NCBI GenBank assembly: GCA_963971575.1
Contig: OZ020612.1
Location: 33,583,916 to 33,647,915, forward strand
Reading direction: 5' to 3'
DNA length: 64,000 nucleotides
Origin: Liopterus haemorrhoidalis
Taxonomy: Eukaryota; Arthropoda; Insecta; Coleoptera; Dytiscidae
Positions 11,035-20,510 of the stretch are shown piece after piece. The notes beneath the pieces are model-generated. The model worked only from the letters and a program-made list of their open reading frames with translations, ran no database searches and was not told the origin of the DNA. The position numbers and the translations under genes are program-made. How positions within the stretch are numbered: the stretch's first letter is position 1; each line of letters begins with the position of its first letter.

Positions 11035-12423
11035 GTGAAACTGATCCATACAGATATAGCAGATCCACTTTGCAACATCGTTAATAAATGCCTTGAAGAA
11101 GGGGTGGTTCCAGACAACATGAAGGTGGCTAAAGTAAGACCGATTTATAAGAAAGGTGACCCAACTCTACCTGAGAATTATAGACCCATATCAATTCTAC
11201 CAGTTTTCTCCAAGATTTTGGAATCTGTTGTCACGACTCAATTGACACAATTCTTTGAGAAACATAACTATCTTTCAAATCAGCAATATGGCTTCAGATT
11301 AAATAAAAGCACAATCGACGCATCAACGATGTTAGTTAAAACCATTTGTAACGCCCTTGAAAACAAAGAAGAATGTTCGGTTCAGCTTTGTGATCTTAGC
11401 AAAGCCTTTGATCATATGTCACATAGTATACTACTAGAAAAAATAGAATATTATGGTATCAGAGGTACAGCTCTTCGATTTATAACATCTTATCTGGTCA
11501 ATCGCATTCAGATTGTTGAACAAAATTCGGTAAGAAGTGACCCTTGTCACATCAAATCAGGAATTCCCCAAGGAAGTATTCTGGGGCCTTTGTTATTTAT
11601 CATTTATATAAATGACTTGCCTCGTAATCTGTCATGTGATTCCTTTCTTTATGCAGATGACACAACATTAGTCGTAAACGACAAAGATGACGACATACTG
11701 TCAATTAAGGCTGCTGCCGCAAACTTGGAAGCGATCGAATGGTTTGAGGTAAATAATCTGCATTTGAACAAAGAGAAAACTAAGAGCATGATCTTCACAT
11801 CCAACAGAAGAAATCCCAGGTCCGACACCGGAGACTTTCTGGGCCTTCGTTTGGATTCTGGATTAACATGGAAATGTCACATCGATAGATTAAGTGGAAA
11901 ATTAAACAAAGCCATTTATGCCATACGACGAGTAAGGAAGATATCGAATCAAAAATTAGCCCAAACAACATACTATTCGCTATTTCATTCAGTCATGGCC
12001 TATGGATTGTCAATCTGGGGAAGTTCACCAAAGGCAGAAATGATATTTCTACTTCAGAAGAAAGCACTTAGGGCCATTGTAAATGCACCAAAAACAGAAT
12101 CCTGCAGACCAATTTTCAAGGAGCTGAATATACTTACGCTTTATGCGCAGTTCATATTTCTGCAAGCCACGGAAATAAAGAAAATATGTGGAAATCTTTG
12201 TATGCGCAAAAAATCGCATATTCACAACATAAGATCCAAAGAAAATTTAACTGTGCCACAATCACGACTGGAAGTTACGAGAAGAATGAATATTGGATTC
12301 AATATTTTCAATAAAATCCCAGCCCATGATAGAAATATAAATGCGAAAAAATTCAAATATATTTTTAAAAAATTCCTTGCCAAACAAGCCTACTACTCTA
12401 TTCAAGAATTTCTAGATGAATAA
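11035..12423 (+). CDS. Truncated LINE reverse transcriptase
   Basis: An open frame of about 460 codons covers the RT from fingers to the C-terminal region: VRPIYKKGDP, NYRPISILPVFSKILE, QYGFRLNKST, DLSKAFD, GIPQGSILGPLLF, the catalytic YADD, then FLGLRLDSGLTW and a thumb and C-terminal region. The endonuclease and ORF1 are missing because of 5' truncation, so the GTG at 11035 is not a true start. No stop or frameshift is visible, again pointing to a young insertion. The frame ends at TAA 12421-12423 and is followed by a short 3' UTR with AATAAAG. Group: CR1/Jockey-like by motifs. Confidence 0.78.
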   Translation: MKLIHTDIADPLCNIVNKCLEEGVVPDNMKVAKVRPIYKKGDPTLPENYRPISILPVFSKILESVVTTQLTQFFEKHNYLSNQQYGFRLNKSTIDASTMLVKTICNALENKEECSVQLCDLSKAFDHMSHSILLEKIEYYGIRGTALRFITSYLVNRIQIVEQNSVRSDPCHIKSGIPQGSILGPLLFIIYINDLPRNLSCDSFLYADDTTLVVNDKDDDILSIKAAAANLEAIEWFEVNNLHLNKEKTKSMIFTSNRRNPRSDTGDFLGLRLDSGLTWKCHIDRLSGKLNKAIYAIRRVRKISNQKLAQTTYYSLFHSVMAYGLSIWGSSPKAEMIFLLQKKALRAIVNAPKTESCRPIFKELNILTLYAQFIFLQATEIKKICGNLCMRKKSHIHNIRSKENLTVPQSRLEVTRRMNIGFNIFNKIPAHDRNINAKKFKYIFKKFLAKQAYYSIQEFLDE

Positions 12424-12525
12424 CTTGTATTTATTGTATTTTTAAATAACTGTTTTCTTTTAAACATTGTTTTCATATACTTTTTTTTTGACATAACTTG
12501 TAAATTACTTTTAAGTTGAATAAAG

Positions 12526-12528
<3 letters not shown>

Positions 12529-12580
<52 letters not shown>
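12529..12580 (+). repeat. (ATT)n tail of the truncated LINE
   Basis: About 50 bases of ATT/TTA repeats close the LINE immediately before its right target duplication AAATA. Microsatellite tails of this kind replace poly(A) in several LINE clades. Confidence 0.85.
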
Positions 12581-12581
<1 letters not shown>

Positions 12582-12774
12582 AATACAATTAGGAATGGCT
12601 ATATTGAATTTAAATATGTGTGATTTTTTAATTTTTTCTTCTAAAGATTTAAGTTACAAAATAATTTCTACAGGTTTTGATGAAATTTTTACTAAAAATA
12701 TGCTTATTAAATTAAAAAGTAGTTTCTTTACGAACATGTTACATATTATATGTGAACAAAATAAGGTAACCTGA

Positions 12775-13178
12775 ATTTAAAAAATACATACAGATTTTAT
12801 GTAAATATTTATATTTTACAATAATTACAAACTTATTTTATATAATTTCTATGCAATCATAAAAATAAAAATATCCTTAAAAAATAACAATCATAGAGCA
12901 GCTTTGCGCAAAGTATGGTCTACAGAGGCAAAACTTTTATTTACGAATATACTAACATGCAAGAGGGCAATACAGAATTAAAAAATAAACATTTTTTTAT
13001 ACATTGTCTTTCAAAAAAAAAAAATTTTTTTTTCTAGTTAAAACTATCTGGCTATCATAAAATTGTACTTTATGATAGCCAGAGTATCTAAATAGAATTA
13101 AATAGTTTAAAAAAAAAATGTTTTTCACAATACCTCATAATCTCTGTATTTACAGCGTCATAATTTAATAACAGATGA
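12775..13178. other. Convergent intergenic region with a 14-bp hairpin
   Basis: This is the gap between the 3' ends of the YqaJ-type and transposase genes. It is AT-rich and holds a perfect inverted repeat, CTGGCTATCATAAA (13048-13061) and its complement (13069-13082), with a 7-nt loop. The stem is flanked by T-rich and A-rich runs. It could help separate the two convergent transcripts, but that is inference. No coding sequence is seen. Confidence 0.55.
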
Positions 13179-14921
13179 TTAATGAATCATAAATTTATCA
13201 TCAGATAAGATGGGAGCTGATAAATTTACCATGGCACATGCGACAATGAATATATCGTCGATTACCGGAATTAAATTCCAATCCAGGGTACTTTTTAAAA
13301 CCTGAAATATTTTTATTCTTTGATTCGTTCTTTCAATATGGACCCTTGCACTAGCTATTTTTGCATTCACTTCAGCTTCTTCCGGACTAAATTGTTTTTT
13401 TTTTTTTATTAAGAACGGTGGCTGTATTAATTTAATACCATAGCTGTCAGTAATATTTTTGATTTTAAATCCTTTATCCACCATAATTTCATCTTCAAAC
13501 ATTTCTAATTTAGTAATAATATTACTTTGCTCAAAAATCGCAACATCGGATGCCCTGCCTCCATATGGCTTACTGACGAAACAAATAAGGCCGGCTGGAC
13601 TAACTGCGGTTAAAAATTTGATTGTGTGATCACCGTAATATTGGGAATAAGTTTTTATTCGGCAACACAAACATTTCGGTTTTTGAACCGAAATTTCAGT
13701 GCAATCAAAAATGAGCCGAACCTTTTCCAAATTTCTGAAGCATTCTGGTAAATTTTTGGAACATTCCTCTCTTGTTGGTATATATATAACGGATTGCAAT
13801 ATTTTAGACAGTAATTTTATATATTCAAAGAATATATTTTTACATGTTTTGGGTGATACTGTTTCAAATAAAATCGACAAAACAACATATTTTAAATTGA
13901 GCTTCATTTTCATAAAAGTGAGTACCACACGTTCTTTCACAGATAATTTGTGGGTTCTCTTGTCTGCGTGGTATTCAACCACTAATTCCACAATTTTATC
14001 TAATAACGCAATTTTCGAAATACCAGTCATTGTATTCAATTTACTATCAGTATTTATTCTGTCCGTAAATGATATAAGGATATCACCACTACTGACTTGC
14101 ACACTGACGTCTTTAGTTTTTTCTTCTTTTGATCGTGGCTCTCTTTCAGCTAGACTAAGAAGTATGTTGGCTGCTTCTTCCTCTTCGTTGTCATACAGTC
14201 CAGCAGCCTCTTCTGTTGTATGATGAAGTTCATCAATTTTCCCAGCATCTTCTGTAGAATGATGAAGTTCATCAATTTTCACAGCCTCTTCTGTAGAATG
14301 ATGAAGTTGATCAACATTTAAGGTACCTAACCTCAGCAATTCCCGCCTCTGCAGTCTTTTCGTACGTTCCAGGGCCAATTTTCTTTTCTTCGTAGAGGTT
14401 ATATTTCCAGGCAAACATTGAGATGGCACAGAATTTTTTTTAAGTCTGGGCATTTTTGTAGGAGCATCTAAAATATGTAATAACAATTATAAATACTTTT
14501 AATGAAAACAAATGAATAAAGATTTTTTACCTGGAAGTATATAATCGCTCTCATTAAAATGCCTTGAACATACACGCATGTGTTTCTTAACTTTCTTTCC
14601 CATTCTTAATTTAATTTTCCAGGCATTCAGCCTATCAATGTCTTCTGTAACTCCAAATTTATTAAGTATGGGTACTTTCCTTTCTCCTGGTTTAGGGAAA
14701 TAATGGAAGCTTAATTTAACCTCTCTACTTTTTTTGGAAGTGCATCCATACACACAACAGTTTGTGTTATTTATTTTTCGTTCAATTTTAACCTGTGTGG
14801 TACATAAAAAAATAATATATGTTAATAACAATTTATATAAAAACTATTTTAAAATATCCATTACCTTATTTATGTAAGGGTTTGCTGGTTGTTTACTGCA
14901 ACTTGGTTCGGTGTCTGACAT
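13179..14921 (-). CDS. THAP-domain DDE transposase, three exons, apparently intact
   Basis: Exons: 14921-14865 (19 codons from ATG), 14792-14531 and 14467-13179. Both introns are GT...AG and the phases match, giving 535 residues with no stop. A THAP zinc finger comes first (C31 or C32, C36, C94, H97; NCCVYGC and CSRHF). A basic stretch and three imperfect 15-residue repeats around ELHHSTEEA follow (about 155-195), then a helix-turn-helix-like region (about 280-325). The DDE_Tnp_4-type catalytic core has D361 (LIFDCTEI), D437 (MVDKGF) and E485 (HIERTNQR). The THAP finger should recognise the terminal repeats and the DDE core cut and join DNA. The gene faces the YqaJ-type gene. Exon 1 placement is my inference; the other borders are well supported. 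Confidence 0.82.
14205..14325 (-). repeat. Coding minisatellite in the transposase
   Basis: Three imperfect 45-bp units encode the repeated block ELHHSTEEA...KID in the linker between the THAP finger and the DDE core. The units differ at a few codons. Expansion or contraction would change linker length without a frameshift. Confidence 0.7.
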
Positions 14922-15495
14922 TTTCTCAAAGTTCAATTATATTCCACTATATTTAATAACGTACAATCAAGAATATTTCGCATAAAAAGCACTATATTTA
15001 AGTCACTATATTTAAAAATTTGTCTTAAATCACAACTGCAACACCACACACTACAAATATCATACAAACATACGCTTCTCTTTAGTTCACCAAGCCGCCA
15101 CCAGAGGTCTCACTGTTATTTTCAGTCGCGAATACACTACTTATTTTACAACAATGACACTTAAGTTAATTTGTACCACTAGTCACTACACAACACCACA
15201 GGTGAGCTTCATTCAAACTCTTCGGTATATAATCATGTAGACTCAGTCACATATATAACAGAAATATTTATTGGTAGACATTACTAATTTTGGATATTTA
15301 CATACGAAATAAGATCAAAAAAACGTGGATTGTGCACACTAACTATGCAGCTATCATTTGTGAGTTGACTGCCATTTAGTATGTTATTTCCGCCGAATTT
15401 TATAGGGGTTTTGTAATTCAATTTTTCTAACGAAAAGATGGACTGGATCGAAAAGCACCGTGCCTGTGTGGAATTTGTTTCAAACTTTGAAAGAT
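14922..15495. other. Transposon right end and AT-rich flank
   Basis: Bases 14922 to 15133 are the promoter side and right inverted terminal repeat of the THAP/YqaJ transposon. From 15134 to 15495 I see no coding sequence or clear repeat; this is probably the old insertion target. Confidence 0.5.
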
Positions 15496-16490
15496 GGGCC
15501 GCCGCGTGGGTATGAGGCGCCTTTGTGAAAACTTTTATTTGGCGCCCCTTACCCCACCACCCTCCTCAAAAAAAAATTCTAAAAATAAATAAATTTATAT
15601 ATTTATACAAAATTTAAAAATACATACATATATAATCAAACTACAGATCGGAGTAAGATAAATGCAATAATATATGTTTTTTAAAAATTGTTCACAAATA
15701 ATCAATCTTTTATTATTAAAATAAAATCACAATAAAGATAATGTTATATTTGTATTATTGATAATATAAATTAGATCACATTATAAATGTATCGATTACA
15801 TGTTAGCTTTGGTGTATTACGAAACTGTATTTTATTATAACTGATGTATTATAACTAAAAATGGCGAATGCTGATTAAAAAAATCATATAATATTTATTC
15901 TTCTTGCTTTAGCCGCCACAAAATTCTTAATTAAATCTCTAATATCTAAGGTATCCATGATATCATTTTCGATGGATATTAACGATAAATCTGTTAGACG
16001 GTCACCGGACATTGTAGAGCGTAAGTAATTTTTAATAAGTTTTAACTCCTTTCTCCTGAAGCTACTGAAACTGGTAAAGTTAAATAAATACGTAATACTA
16101 TAGTTATATTGGGAAAGGTGTTAGTTAGATTATTTCTATAAATGTAGTTTAATACGTCGTGCGGAGACATGTTGTTTTTTACAAAATAATGCAAACTTTT
16201 TATTTCATCAAGCAAGGATACACGATATTGACGGTGTGTCAATATCCCGATTATCCGAGTTTTTTTGATCGGTAAGTTTGATGTGTATAATTTTGCAGTT
16301 TTTTGTTAAATCTTCATCGGTCCAATCTTTCAATTTGCTTATGTCGTGAGATTACCAAGTAACCATGTATTAAACAAGTTAATATTTTAAGCATTATAAA
16401 TATTTTAATTTGTATTTTCTTTGGAATGGCGCCCCTATGATCAGGCGCCTTTGTGCTGTTCACAACCTTTCCCCCCTCACGCGGCGGCCC
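15496..16490 (-). mobile_element. hAT-type deletion derivative
   Basis: The ends are inverted repeats beginning GGGCCGCCGCG (15496) and ending with its complement (to 16490). Both are followed inward by the GGCGCC and AGGCGCC motifs and a CACAAAGG-like block. The interior keeps only the end of a transposase gene. I could not confirm an 8-bp target duplication; the flanks agree only partly. Confidence 0.72.
15900..16242 (-). pseudogene. hAT transposase C-terminal dimerisation domain, remnant
   Basis: Reading minus from 16242, the residues FPNI and IYLTLPVSVASGERS match the hallmark of the hAT C-terminal dimerisation region. In a shifted frame further left come the typical LKLIKNYLRSTMSGDRLTDL and an ISIEND-like block. 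A frameshift near 16045 separates the two. The rest of the transposase is absent, so this copy can only be mobilised in trans. The sequence style resembles hAT proteins related to zinc-finger MYM-type 1. Confidence 0.75.
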
Positions 16491-16809
16491 TAAATGTTGA
16501 CAGTAACACTTGAACTTTTGAAAACAGTTTTTGGAGAAGAATCTCTGAGTAGAACTGCGTCCATTAAGCTGTTCGTGCTTTTTAAAGATGGTAAAAGTTC
16601 AGATAATAAAAGTAGATGCAACAACTAGGCACAATTTAGATAAAATAACTGGAGCAAAGTTAACCAACAATTAACAGAAAGAGTTGAAGCAAGAGCCATT
16701 GCTGTAGTACCACTACCTTCCGTACTCCTTATACTCTCCGTATGCTCTCGTAGGTGCTTGCATCACTTTGGTGATATATAAATATTTAATGGCTGGGTAT
16801 AGTTTACAC
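16491..16809. other. Non-coding spacer
   Basis: About 320 bases between two hAT-type elements. I see no ORF, repeat or structural RNA signal in it. Confidence 0.4.
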
Positions 16810-17291
16810 TAGGAATTACGAGAATTAGAAATTTCTGGAACCGGGTACCCGCCACAATTACCCGGATAAAACCCACTACCCGTTAATAACCCACTACCCG
16901 CTAATTATCCGCTACCCGCTAATTACCCGTTAATTACCCGTTACCCGTTAATTACTCGTTATCCGTTAATTACCCGCTACAAAACTTGGAAATACAGTAT
17001 TTTTTCAATTTTGTCAATCTCCAAAATAATATAAGTGATGAGCAAAAAAAAGGTCCTCACTTCCAAAATCCAAGTGATGAGAAAAAACAAAAGGTCTTCA
17101 CCTCAACTGGTAACCGTTAATTACCCGCTACCCGTTAATTACCCAGTACCTGTTAATTACCCACTACCCGTTAATTACCTGTTAGTTAACAGGTAATGGG
17201 TAGATAACGGGTAGCGGGTATTCAAACACGGTACCGGGTAAAACCTTAACGGGTCGGGTAGCGGGTACCCGAGTACCCAACGTCATTCCTA
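16810..17291. mobile_element. hAT-like MITE filled with TACCCG tandem motifs
   Basis: The ends are inverted (TAGGAATTACG at 16810; complement of TAGGAATGACG at 17291). The flanks are GTTTACAC (16802-16809) and ATTTACAC (17292-17299), an 8-bp duplication with one mismatch, as expected for hAT-type insertion. The interior is built from degenerate ACCCGTTAATT / TACCCGCT units on one side and their complement on the other, so the whole element can fold back. Related copies lie at about 25307-25790, 26825-27300 and 55998-56225. Confidence 0.7.
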
Positions 17292-18232
17292 ATTTACACC
17301 AGGGATACTCAAAGAGAGGTACGCGCACCGGCACTGATATGGTTTGTCTCAACTTGCAAGAGAATGACTTAATCTGACCTTCATAGCGGATGGGATTTAA
17401 AGAGGATTATAGTGATAGTAAAGCAGGGAAATACTTTATTATTATTATTATTTATTATTATTATTTTTTTTTTGAAAAGTTGAACCTTTTCTTAGGTAGT
17501 AGCTCTGTACAGCTTTCTACAAAATTTTATTTAAGCCGGGTCTTTCACATAACAAAATAGAATCTCCGCAGAATTGGGGTTACCCTGCTCGTTAAGAAGT
17601 CAAGTCATTCCACTAAAGCCTGAAACACACTATACAAGAGTTATCGGCTCTACGGCAAGTTTCCAGACAAGGAAAAGAAAAATGGGGTAGGTTGAGTTGT
17701 GATTGAACCATCAGGTTGGAGCATAGAACTATGACCTGCAGATCGGAGTGTTGAATTGAGCTAGATGATTATGGTGCACGCAACGCTATGCCGCCGATTT
17801 ATTGAGAGCTATAAAAAGATACCACGCACGTTCGTTTTACACTGACGGTTCACCAGAAAATAGTTTTTAAAATCTTCAGCCCAAACTACTGCTAAATATT
17901 CTTCATATATTTGAATAGATTACATCCACAGTTCTAAAATGATACAAAGTCATTTTGCGCTCACGTTTGCCGAGACGGAGTTAGTCAAACGCAGCGGCAC
18001 ACCCAGAATAGTGTAATGGAGTACGTGATTGGACTCCATATTGTTAACGAATGTCCTAACACGATTATTGTACAATACGTACTTTTAACGATATAACGAT
18101 TTAAAATGGGACCAGTTTTTATCTCAGACGGTCGGTCCAAAGCAGCACCGGCGTTACGCATAGGCGGAGCAGGCTTCAGCCTGTAGCGGTAAATATAAAG
18201 GAGCGGCCGAAGCCGTTACTATCATATTGTTA
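17292..18232. other. Non-coding spacer with a small ATT repeat
   Basis: This segment holds an imperfect (ATT)n run near 17437-17465 and otherwise unremarkable sequence. No coding signal or transposon end is recognised. Confidence 0.35.
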
Positions 18233-18764
18233 TGCCTGGGCCACACTTGCGTTATAAGCTTCGCCGGTAATTGCGCGCTATATAAATTCGTGCTAAACTG
18301 CATCTATCGATATCGTGCTAAAGCGCAACTTGTGGCCATACCTGCGTTTTCGCCGCTACTTTATTTACGTTTACAAGTTACAAGCGTATTTATTTTGCTG
18401 TAGATAAAATAAAATTATGGTGTATATCCATCATAACTGCAACCTAAAATTATTTTTTACATTTAATTTTACAAATTCAAACATAGTCTTATCTGATTTG
18501 ACACAAATAAGTTGTAAAGAAATATGTATAACATAACCTCAAATGATGCCGGATAAACAACAATACGCGCCAACAGAACATACTACGCTCTGCGCTAAGT
18601 TCTTTTGATGTGCGCTCTAAAACCGCCACTTCAGTTATCGTCATGTGTCTAGTGGCGCGCACTGCTAATATTGTGAACGCAAACCGATAGTAGCTGTCCA
18701 CATTAGCGTTTATGTCACGTTAAACCGAAGTTTAGCGACGATAGATGCAGGTGTAGCCCAGGCA
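18233..18764. mobile_element. PIF/Harbinger-like MITE with TTA target duplication
   Basis: Inverted ends TGCCTGGGCCACACTTGCG and TGCCTGGGCTACACCTGC (complement of the right end) are flanked by TTA on both sides (18230-18232 and 18765-18767). A 3-bp TTA/TWA duplication is typical of PIF/Harbinger elements. The 532-bp interior has subterminal inverted blocks (GTGCTAAA, GCGCAACTTG) and no transposase. Confidence 0.72.
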
Positions 18765-19030
18765 TTAGTATTGGTCACTAGGGCAGCATAAACAATCTGG
18801 CATGTGGCGGCAAAATGTCAAGCACCGACGCTGGTCCTACGATCCTCGGTGCAACACGTAGTTCTACGTCAAAACAATAGTATAATTTAACAGTAACGTA
18901 TCCAGGGAGAAAACCAGCGGCCCGAAATTAAATCGAATATAAAGGAAAATGATTTAAATTATAATATTATTTTACTTGTTTACAAAATATATATAAAATA
19001 AAAAGCTGTGTCAACTTTTACTATATTATA
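18765..19030. other. Non-coding spacer
   Basis: About 265 bases between the Harbinger-like MITE and a mariner element. It is somewhat GC-richer at the left end. No feature is recognised. Confidence 0.35.
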
Positions 19031-20409
19031 CAGTGAATTTATTTTGTAATGCAACATGGATACAGTTTTTGACAGCAATATAAATCTTGTTCATTTTCAT
19101 TTGCAACATAGAAAAAACCATATTTACTAGCCAAATCAAAATATTTTATTGAAAATACAAATAAAAAAAAAAAAATAATAATAATAAATAAATAACTAAT
19201 AAAAACTCATAATAAATGTTCAAAAGTTTCTCCGTTTACTTGCATACAGAATGTTAACCGATCATAAAAATTATTCAAAACATTCAGCAATTGCTCTGAG
19301 GTATATTGTTGGATGCTTGAACAATTTCGTCTTGCAGTTCAGCAACACCCCTAAGTTCTCCATTATATACTTTGGCCTTTAAATATCCCCAAGAAAAATC
19401 ATTGGGTGCCAAATCCGGAGATCTCGCTGGTCAATTCATCGACTCTCCTCTTCCAATCCAGCTATTTGGGAAAGTTCTATGTAAATATTCTTTAACTATT
19501 CTAGAATAATGGACTTGTGCGCCACATTTTGAAACCATACTTGGCCATTAATATTCAAGTTTCGCAACGCAGGTAATATTTGGTTTTGCAAAAGGGCTAG
19601 ATATTTTGCGGCATTAAGGTTACCGTCAATAAAAAAAGGCCCTATAATATTGGTTCCTATTATCCCTGCCCAAACATTTAATTTTTGCGGCCTTTGAGTT
19701 CGGGAGGAATGAAACAATGGTAAATTTTCTCGACTTCAGTACCTAAAATTTTGTCTGTGCACTTCACCATTTAGAGTAAACGTTACTTTGTCAGTAAATA
19801 AAATTCTTTGAAGCATTGTTGGTTCGGAATTAATTTTTTCAAATATTTCAAAACAAAAATCCATACGTACTGCTGCGTCTCTTTCTAACAATTCTTGATG
19901 AATTTGAAATTTGTATGATCGAAACTTTTTTTTTTTTAATAAGTTAAAAACAAATCCAATACTGATACCAACGGTTTGTGCAATTCCAAAAGTATTTTGC
20001 TTGTTTTCTTCCACTTGTAATAATATTTCCAACTGCTTCTCTTCTGTAAGCACGTGGGATGTTGTTCTTTTTTTATTTTTATTATGCTTTGACTTAAGAC
20101 ATCCTTCGCGATGAAATTTATTAACTAGTCTTGAAATTGTAGAGGGATTTGTTATTGGCCGATCTGGATAAGTTGCACTAAATATAGCAGAAACTTCTAT
20201 TCAACTCATTTGGGAGTTATACCAAGTTACCATCATTAATTTTTCTTCATCTGTATACATGTCGATTAATGTTTAAATCAGCAATAAGCAAAAGTATACA
20301 CACTAATTGTCTATGTTGCAAATGAACATGAACACGATTTATATTGCTGTCAAAAACTGTATCCATGGTAATGACATAGTATATGTTGCATTAAAAAATA
20401 AATTCACGG
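19031..20409 (-). mobile_element. Tc1/mariner element with ~95-bp inverted repeats
   Basis: TA dinucleotides (19029-19030 and 20410-20411) flank long inverted ends. These start CAGTGAATTTATTTTG on the left and CCGTGAATTTATTTTT on the complement of the right, and share the block GATACAGTTTTTGACAGCAA. The right arm has an extra ~15 bases. The interior is one decayed transposase gene on the minus strand. Confidence 0.82.
19204..20260 (-). pseudogene. Mariner/Tc1-family (IS630-like) transposase, decayed
   Basis: The ATG near 20260 starts MYTDEEK..., followed by a TGA stop in place of an expected tryptophan codon, a helix-turn-helix region (NPSTISRLVNKFHREG), then LTEEKQLEILLQVEENKQN (20053 onward). 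The catalytic core begins with FTDKVTFTLNGEVHRQN, which carries the first D. The frame breaks near 19736 and resumes as KLNVWAGIIG, then FQNVAHKS where a second acidic motif is expected. The final PARSPDLAPNDF block and C-terminus are split by more stops. It would be a cut-and-paste transposase but is clearly inactive. Confidence 0.78.
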
Positions 20410-20510
20410 TATATATATTAGCAGGTCTACAAGTATGAAATGCGTTTTTTTTTTTTTTTTTTTTAATAAAACACATTAAACTCAAAAGAACAGTAAAAGT
20501 TTATTTATTC

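Larger units (their letters stand above)
10921..12580 (+). mobile_element. 5'-truncated LINE inserted in the YqaJ exon
   Basis: The insert is flanked by a 5-bp direct repeat AAATA (10916-10920 and 12581-12585), and the host reading frame matches across it. The 3' end is an (ATT)n array instead of poly(A), as in CR1/L2-like groups. The 5' end does not begin with LINE sequence but with a 96-bp copy of the nearby transposase exon (10922-11017). LINE sequence proper starts about 11018. Confidence 0.85.
9479..12774 (+). pseudogene. SWIM zinc finger + YqaJ-like nuclease gene, split by a LINE
   Basis: I reconstruct four exons: 9479-9792, 9916-10146, 10207-10760 and 10817 onward, each intron GT...AG with matching phase. 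The last exon is cut at 10920 by a LINE and resumes at 12586, ending at TGA 12772-12774. Ignoring the insert, the reading frame is continuous and would give 463 residues. A SWIM finger lies at C85, C87, C93 and H95. A YqaJ / lambda-exonuclease-like core follows, with E312, D346 and E360-x-K362 (in GYSCDGVV and LLEIKCPFEG) and a C-terminal YYGQ...QLGMAIL segment. The family acts as a DNA exonuclease/recombinase; its role in transposition is inferred. Only the LINE breaks the gene, so the insertion is recent relative to decay. Confidence 0.8.
9357..15133. mobile_element. THAP-DDE / YqaJ two-gene DNA transposon (IS4EU/ISL2EU-like)
   Basis: Imperfect terminal inverted repeats bound the unit. The left end reads ATTCGCGTCTGAAACTAAC; the complement of the right end reads ATTCGCGACTGAAAATAAC. 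Both arms then contain GGCGGC and GAGAAGCGTAT. Inside are two convergent spliced genes: a SWIM/YqaJ nuclease (plus) and a THAP-DDE transposase (minus). From memory, a YqaJ-type second protein is a hallmark of the IS4EU (ISL2EU) superfamily, so I place it there; a Kolobok- or Harbinger-related group is the alternative. I could not settle a clean target duplication. The unit is inflated by an inserted LINE at 10921-12580. Confidence 0.78.

Noticed and set aside
9357..15133. Specific target-site duplication for the THAP/YqaJ transposon.
   Set aside because: Candidate 2-3 bp flanks (CT/AC, AC/CA) do not match cleanly for any boundary choice, so none is claimed.
15488..16498. 8-bp target duplication of the hAT derivative at 15496-16490.
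   Set aside because: Flanks TGAAAGAT and TAAATGTT agree at only some positions; insufficient to claim.
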